From: Phorcus lineatus
Taxonomy: Eukaryota; Mollusca; Gastropoda; Trochida; Trochidae
NCBI GenBank assembly: GCA_921293015.1
Contig: OV121087.1
Coordinates: 40,782,630 to 40,846,629 of the forward strand
Direction of reading: 5' to 3'
Length of the DNA stretch: 64,000 nucleotides
Below, piece after piece: positions 59,901-64,000 of this stretch. The notes beneath the pieces were generated by a model, which searched no databases, was not told the DNA's origin, and saw nothing but the letters and a program-made list of their open reading frames with translations. How positions within the stretch are numbered: the stretch's first letter is position 1; every line of letters starts with the position of its first letter. A program made the translations under genes and the position numbers.

Positions 59901-61569
59901 AAAACACAATAGGTTTATCTCCTAATTATCACATGCATATGGTTGAAGATCATGAGTTCATTAGGAACTTTATTTAGTGGCCATTTGAAAATTAACATTT
60001 TATCATGAGGTTAATTCAGGATTATTGTGATCCAGAAACTGTTCTTAGGTCATTTGAGATCAGAGTAATTTGTTTTAGATAACATTAACTTTCATTATTG
60101 ACAAATCTCAGAAATAAGTGAAACAAAACCAGACTCTTCATTCTTTAAAGGACTGACTGTCTGCCCCGGTCTGTTTTTCATCTATCTCTGTTTGTGTTTA
60201 ATTCTGTGTCTCTCTGTCTGTCTCCTGATTTCAATCTTGTACTCAAATCCACGATTGGTTATGAACATTTACATGACTCAGTGAAAGTCTAGTTTGCTTA
60301 TTTCGTCTTGTATTTACTTTCTCCAAATTGCACAATCATTTGAATACTTGAAGTGTAAGTGTCCAATGGGGAAGTAAAATGTTTTCGGGAATTACGCTTG
60401 TTTGCCCAGGCTCTTTAGCTAGATGAGGTTTTTTTTTCATGTCATAATGTTATGAATTATAATTTCATTACATTAATGATATCAAAAAGTGGTCTTTTCT
60501 AATGTCATTAATAATTTGACTTCTTAAAGACCTGCTTTGTGCTAAAAGGTCTTTGATGGCCTGGCAGAAAGCAATAATTCAAAAGAATAGATGCCAAATT
60601 TTCTGTCATAGTAATTTCAATGGTGATGTGAGATTTGTGACAATTTAGAAGAACTTTTATTAAATATCAGTACTTTCAAATATCACTGATTCTGACAGAA
60701 TTTCTTTTCAATGGCATTGCTTTCATATTTCAATACTTCTTCTGCCTTGGATAATTTGTGATACAAGATTGTCTTTGTACTAAAGGACAATTTCCTTCAA
60801 GAAATAGTCAACTTCAATGCAAACACAACCTGCATTTATGTTCACGTGAAGTGGGATCCTGTTTTAGAATGCCAAGACTTGTCTTTGAGTAAACAGTTTT
60901 ATCGATGCCATCCATTCTTGGAGATTTCTATAGAGTCTGTTATTGAATTCCTGGCAGTGTCTGCTGGCTCAAAGAAAAGGGGTTTCGGACAATCAAACTG
61001 TTACCTTTGTGATGGTCCAAGATTTGTGCAGATTAAGGAATTATGTTGTTAGAATTTATTGGATTTCAATGATCATTGTAATCTTCCCTAATGCTGTCTC
61101 CCAGACATTCTTTGATTATGGTAAATTAAGAACGGTTCCTTTTGTGAAGTTCCTAATTGAAGAGAGTCTGAAGTGGATCAATAGATCTATCCACAATGGC
61201 AATCAACTGATTCCAGTAATGAAGAATACCATTGTCTCCAATCAAAGTTAAATATGTGTGCTGCTCTGATAAATGGCTGGAATGAAAACAAACAAGTCGG
61301 TATTAATCTAGCATTTAAAAAAAGAATGACGACAGATTTGTAATGAACTGAAATTTGGTCATCAATCTGAGATTAATATATCTATTTTTATTGTAGGCAT
61401 TAAAGTCTTTATATTTCTACATATAATTGTGTAGTTTAAATTTCCCCCTATAGCATATCTTTAGCAGTTTTTGATGATGCCTTTAGTCATAAGATATGAC
61501 TAAGTAAATTGGCAACTCAGAAATAAGTAAATCAGAAGATAAAGTGTTAATGTTCTTTTGATGACGGAC
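59901..61569. other. non-coding stretch
   Basis: Overlapping plus-strand frames (60846-61251) have no recognisable domain. No gene is supported. Confidence 0.4.
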
Positions 61570-62245
61570 CACAATTGCTCAATGTTTTATGTTCCTGATA
61601 TAGTGTATATGTTCCTGATACAGTGTATATGTTCCTGATACAGTGTATATGTTCCTGATACAGTGTATATGTTCCTGATACAGTGTATATGTTCCTGATA
61701 TAGTGTATATGTTCCTGATACAGTGTATATGTTCCTGATATAGTGTATGTGTTCCTGATATAGTGTATATGTTCCTGATATAGTGTATATGTTCCTGATA
61801 TAGTGTATATGTTCTCCGATAATGTCCATACCAATTCCATGAAAGTCTTTTAGAGATAATACAATCATAGATAGTGTCCATATTAAACAGAACAGTCTAA
61901 AATGGCTTAATATTTTATGTCGCTGATACAGTGTAAATGTTCTTCCGACATGTCAACATCAATTCCAAGAAAGTCCTTTAGAGATGACATATTTGAGAAT
62001 ATTGTCAAATATAAACTGGATGACAGTCTACAATGGCTTAATATTTTATGTCGCTGATAAAGTGTTAATATTCTCCTGTCATGTTGACACCGATTCCATA
62101 AAAGTCTTGAGATGACATAAGCAGATATGGTGTCAATATTCACTGGATGACAGACCCGATGGCTTAATATTTCATATCCTAGATATAGTCTATACATTTT
62201 CCGGTCATGTCACTGCAGTTTCCTGAAAATCTTTGAGAGATGAGG
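61570..62245. repeat. ~127-bp tandem repeat, 4 copies, with a nested 20-bp array
   Basis: Units starting ATGGCTTAATATTTTATGTCG lie at 61903, 62033 and 62159, with an earlier one around 61572 (CAATGTTTTATG). Each contains CTGATAYAGTGTA, TTCT-CCG-CATGTC, AATTCCA-GAAAGTC, GAGATGACAT and CTGGATGACAG. In the first unit the short piece GTTCCTGATAYAGTGTATAT has expanded into 11 exact 20-bp copies (61591-61810). The three overlapping minus-strand frames there arise from the 20-bp period. Confidence 0.92.
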
Positions 62246-63209
62246 TTCCTCATGGCGCCAGATCAATTTTGGTTTGTAATAATTTGTGATTTATTTGTGT
62301 GAGCCTTCACTGGATCTTCTGTTAAGATCGGGAAAAGTCAATATTTGGACGTGTAGAACTAACAAGGATCGGAGATGAAGTTGAGGATAGATTCAAAGTT
62401 CTTGCTCAAACATGCTCCAAAACATTCTGGTGTTTGTCTTTAATACACCTAACATGCAGGATCTGGAAATGCATAAAGTTTTAGGTACAGTCGATATTTG
62501 GAAATGTACAGAACTGAGCTTGACTTGATTGGATATCAGGTTGAGGATAGAGATTTTGCTGAAATAAAACAGAAAATACCTGCCATATATGCTGTTTTTT
62601 GTCCTAAAATTTTCAAAGAATTTTTTTCTGCTAGGTTTTGTCTGGTATAAATTCTTAAAGTTTCAGAATTGAGCAACATCAACTTGATCAACTGAATTAT
62701 GAACTAAATACATTTTTAAAAATACAAAATCCTCTGCTTCCACTTTTTTTAAAAATGAAATTCTTTTGTAGTATTAATACTTGATAGTATCAGTTTTGAA
62801 CTGAGAAAAATTTGTATAAAGTTGAGGGACTATTTTTTGGTTTCAACATGCAACTCAATCATTCTTGCTGGAGATGATGTTTCTGTTATAAATCTGTAAA
62901 AGGTGAAATTATTGTAAAAGATTCAGTCAATGTTATGGAGTGGAAGAGTTCATATACAGTTAGGTATCAGATGTAAGTTTTCCTATATATTTTTGATGAG
63001 ACAAAATTGCAAATGAGAATTTTCTGGTAAAAGGTCCAATCAGTAAAGATACGTTTTACTGGAGTGAGAATATAGAAAAATTGAATACTGTTATTCAATC
63101 TACTTAACTCAAATTGGTCCAAAAGGTCAACTGATATCAATATTTGTGGAACTGAGCAAATGAAAACGGAATGTCATAGTGAAAAGAAAAGTAATGTGTA
63201 ATTATTGTA
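62246..63209. other. non-coding stretch
   Basis: AT-rich unique sequence; no ORF above 60 codons is seen. Confidence 0.5.
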
Positions 63210-63350
63210 TAGTCCTGCTTCATTTATAAAGGAGCCTTTAATACAGTCTATGTCCACATTCAGCAAGTCTAGATTGACTGTATTAATACACATATGAAAT
63301 TAGGAGCCCGAAGAAAAAAAATATTATGGATGGAGGAACAGTAAATTTTA
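63210..63350 (-). repeat. dispersed repeat family A, copy 5 (minus orientation)
   Basis: Begins TAGTCCTGCTTCAT and runs through AGGAGCCTTTAATACAGTCTA, CCACATTCAGCAAGTCTAGATTG and AATTAGGAGCCCGAAGAAAA to GATGGAGGAACAGTAAA, the reverse complement of copies 1, 3 and 4 in order. A short internal deletion removes part of CACAGTCATG. Confidence 0.85.
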
Positions 63351-63589
63351 GTCTATTGATTGTACTGTAAACAACATGGTAACTTGCAGCTACCATTTCT
63401 TGGCACCATCAGACAATTCTGGGATATGTGACTGTGATTGTAAATATGCATCCTTCATTGCAACAGAGAACAAGACATCATTGCCTTCATGCAGATTCTG
63501 ATCAAACATTTTCAAACCATTTTAAGTTACTTGTTTCCAGGAACTAAGCACAAAATGCTGTCATCAATTCAGACATGCTGTTAGGGTAG
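63351..63589. other. non-coding stretch
   Basis: Unique sequence without features. Confidence 0.4.
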
Positions 63590-64000
63590 AAATAGTATCT
63601 TAATATTTTCCAACTCCATTTTTTAGGTGCCTATAACACAAGATTCAATTGCTATTATGTACACATTGGATCATTAATGTATCAAAATAATATCTTAATA
63701 TTTGCCAAGTATAATTTTTTGTGTTTTGCAAATAGCACAAGATTCCATTGCTATAAAGTTCACATTGCATCATAAATGCATCAAAATAGTATCAATATTT
63801 TCCAAGTATCATTATTTTTGTGTGCCAATAGCACAAAATTCCATTGCATTAATGCATCATTAATGTATCAAAATACTAACCTAAATGATTTGTCAAATAC
63901 CATTATTCTGTGGCGCCAATGGTACAAAATTCTATTACCATCATGGTCACATGGCACCATTAATGGTAACAGAGGGCCATTGTCTTCATGGCTTGGCGCT
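63590..64000. repeat. ~95-105-bp tandem repeat running off the window end
   Basis: Four diverged units share ATATTTTCCAAGTATCATT, GTG-GCCAATAGCACAA, GATTCCATTGCTAT and ACATTG-ATCATTAATG-ATCAAAATA. Their CAARATTCNATTGC strings lie near 63638, 63741, 63835 and 63925. The array probably continues past 64000. Confidence 0.8.

Noticed and set aside
61547-61881. Three overlapping ORFs (YTLYQEHIHYIRN type)
   Set aside because: The 20-bp repeat cycles through all frames; no real protein features.

Overview
This window looks like AT-rich animal (metazoan) DNA that is mostly non-coding. There are no bacterial-style operons, no rRNA and no free-standing tRNA genes. The marks of a eukaryote are tRNA-headed SINEs with target-site duplications, a LINE reverse transcriptase, a piggyBac element, several foldback/MITE elements, many minisatellites and at least one well-formed short exon with GT/AG borders. 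The repeat style is typical of a marine invertebrate, perhaps a mollusc or other lophotrochozoan; the species cannot be named from the sequence.

The best host-gene clue is a 46-bp exon at 34598-34643 (+). It encodes 15 residues that match, in sequence and codon phase, the start of the F-BAR domain of FCHSD/nervous-wreck proteins. Much of the window may therefore be intron of such a gene. Two minus-strand segments are weaker coding candidates: 14590-14970 (a 126-codon ORF, faintly like the KDM3/JMJD1 N-terminus) and 47675-47839 (a phase-symmetric, splice-bounded exon).

Layout. 0-15 kb: AT-rich sequence with an 18-bp repeat, a 48-copy 24-bp minisatellite (3683-4834), dispersed repeat family A, foldback/MITE-like elements near 8.6-9.2 kb and old tandem duplications. 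15.3-16.7 kb: 5'-truncated LINE with an open RT frame. 18-31 kb: tRNA-SINEs, an old ~95-bp satellite interrupted by a second SINE family, MITEs at 22.1 and 25.6 kb, a remnant of a piggyBac end at 23.5 kb and a 20-bp array at 28.2 kb. 34.6 kb: the exon, followed by a SINE. 36.7-37.3 kb: 56-bp tandem array. 38.9-46.2 kb: more SINE, family A and foldback copies. 49.7-56.1 kb: a complete 6.4-kb piggyBac-like transposon bounded by TTAA. 56.8-64 kb: tandem arrays, including a nested 20-bp array inside a ~127-bp array, and a GC-richer block with three perfect CRE motifs.

The most unusual structure is the piggyBac-like element (49697-56114). Its 664-aa transposase keeps the three aspartates and a C-terminal Cys/His domain. 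The gene is flanked on both sides by directly repeated ~190-200-bp modules, in the same orientation, with signs of a dimeric higher-order pattern on the left. Its left end carries a perfect 18-bp palindrome, and a related right end sits alone at 23.5 kb. This modular architecture is the best candidate here for something not well described.
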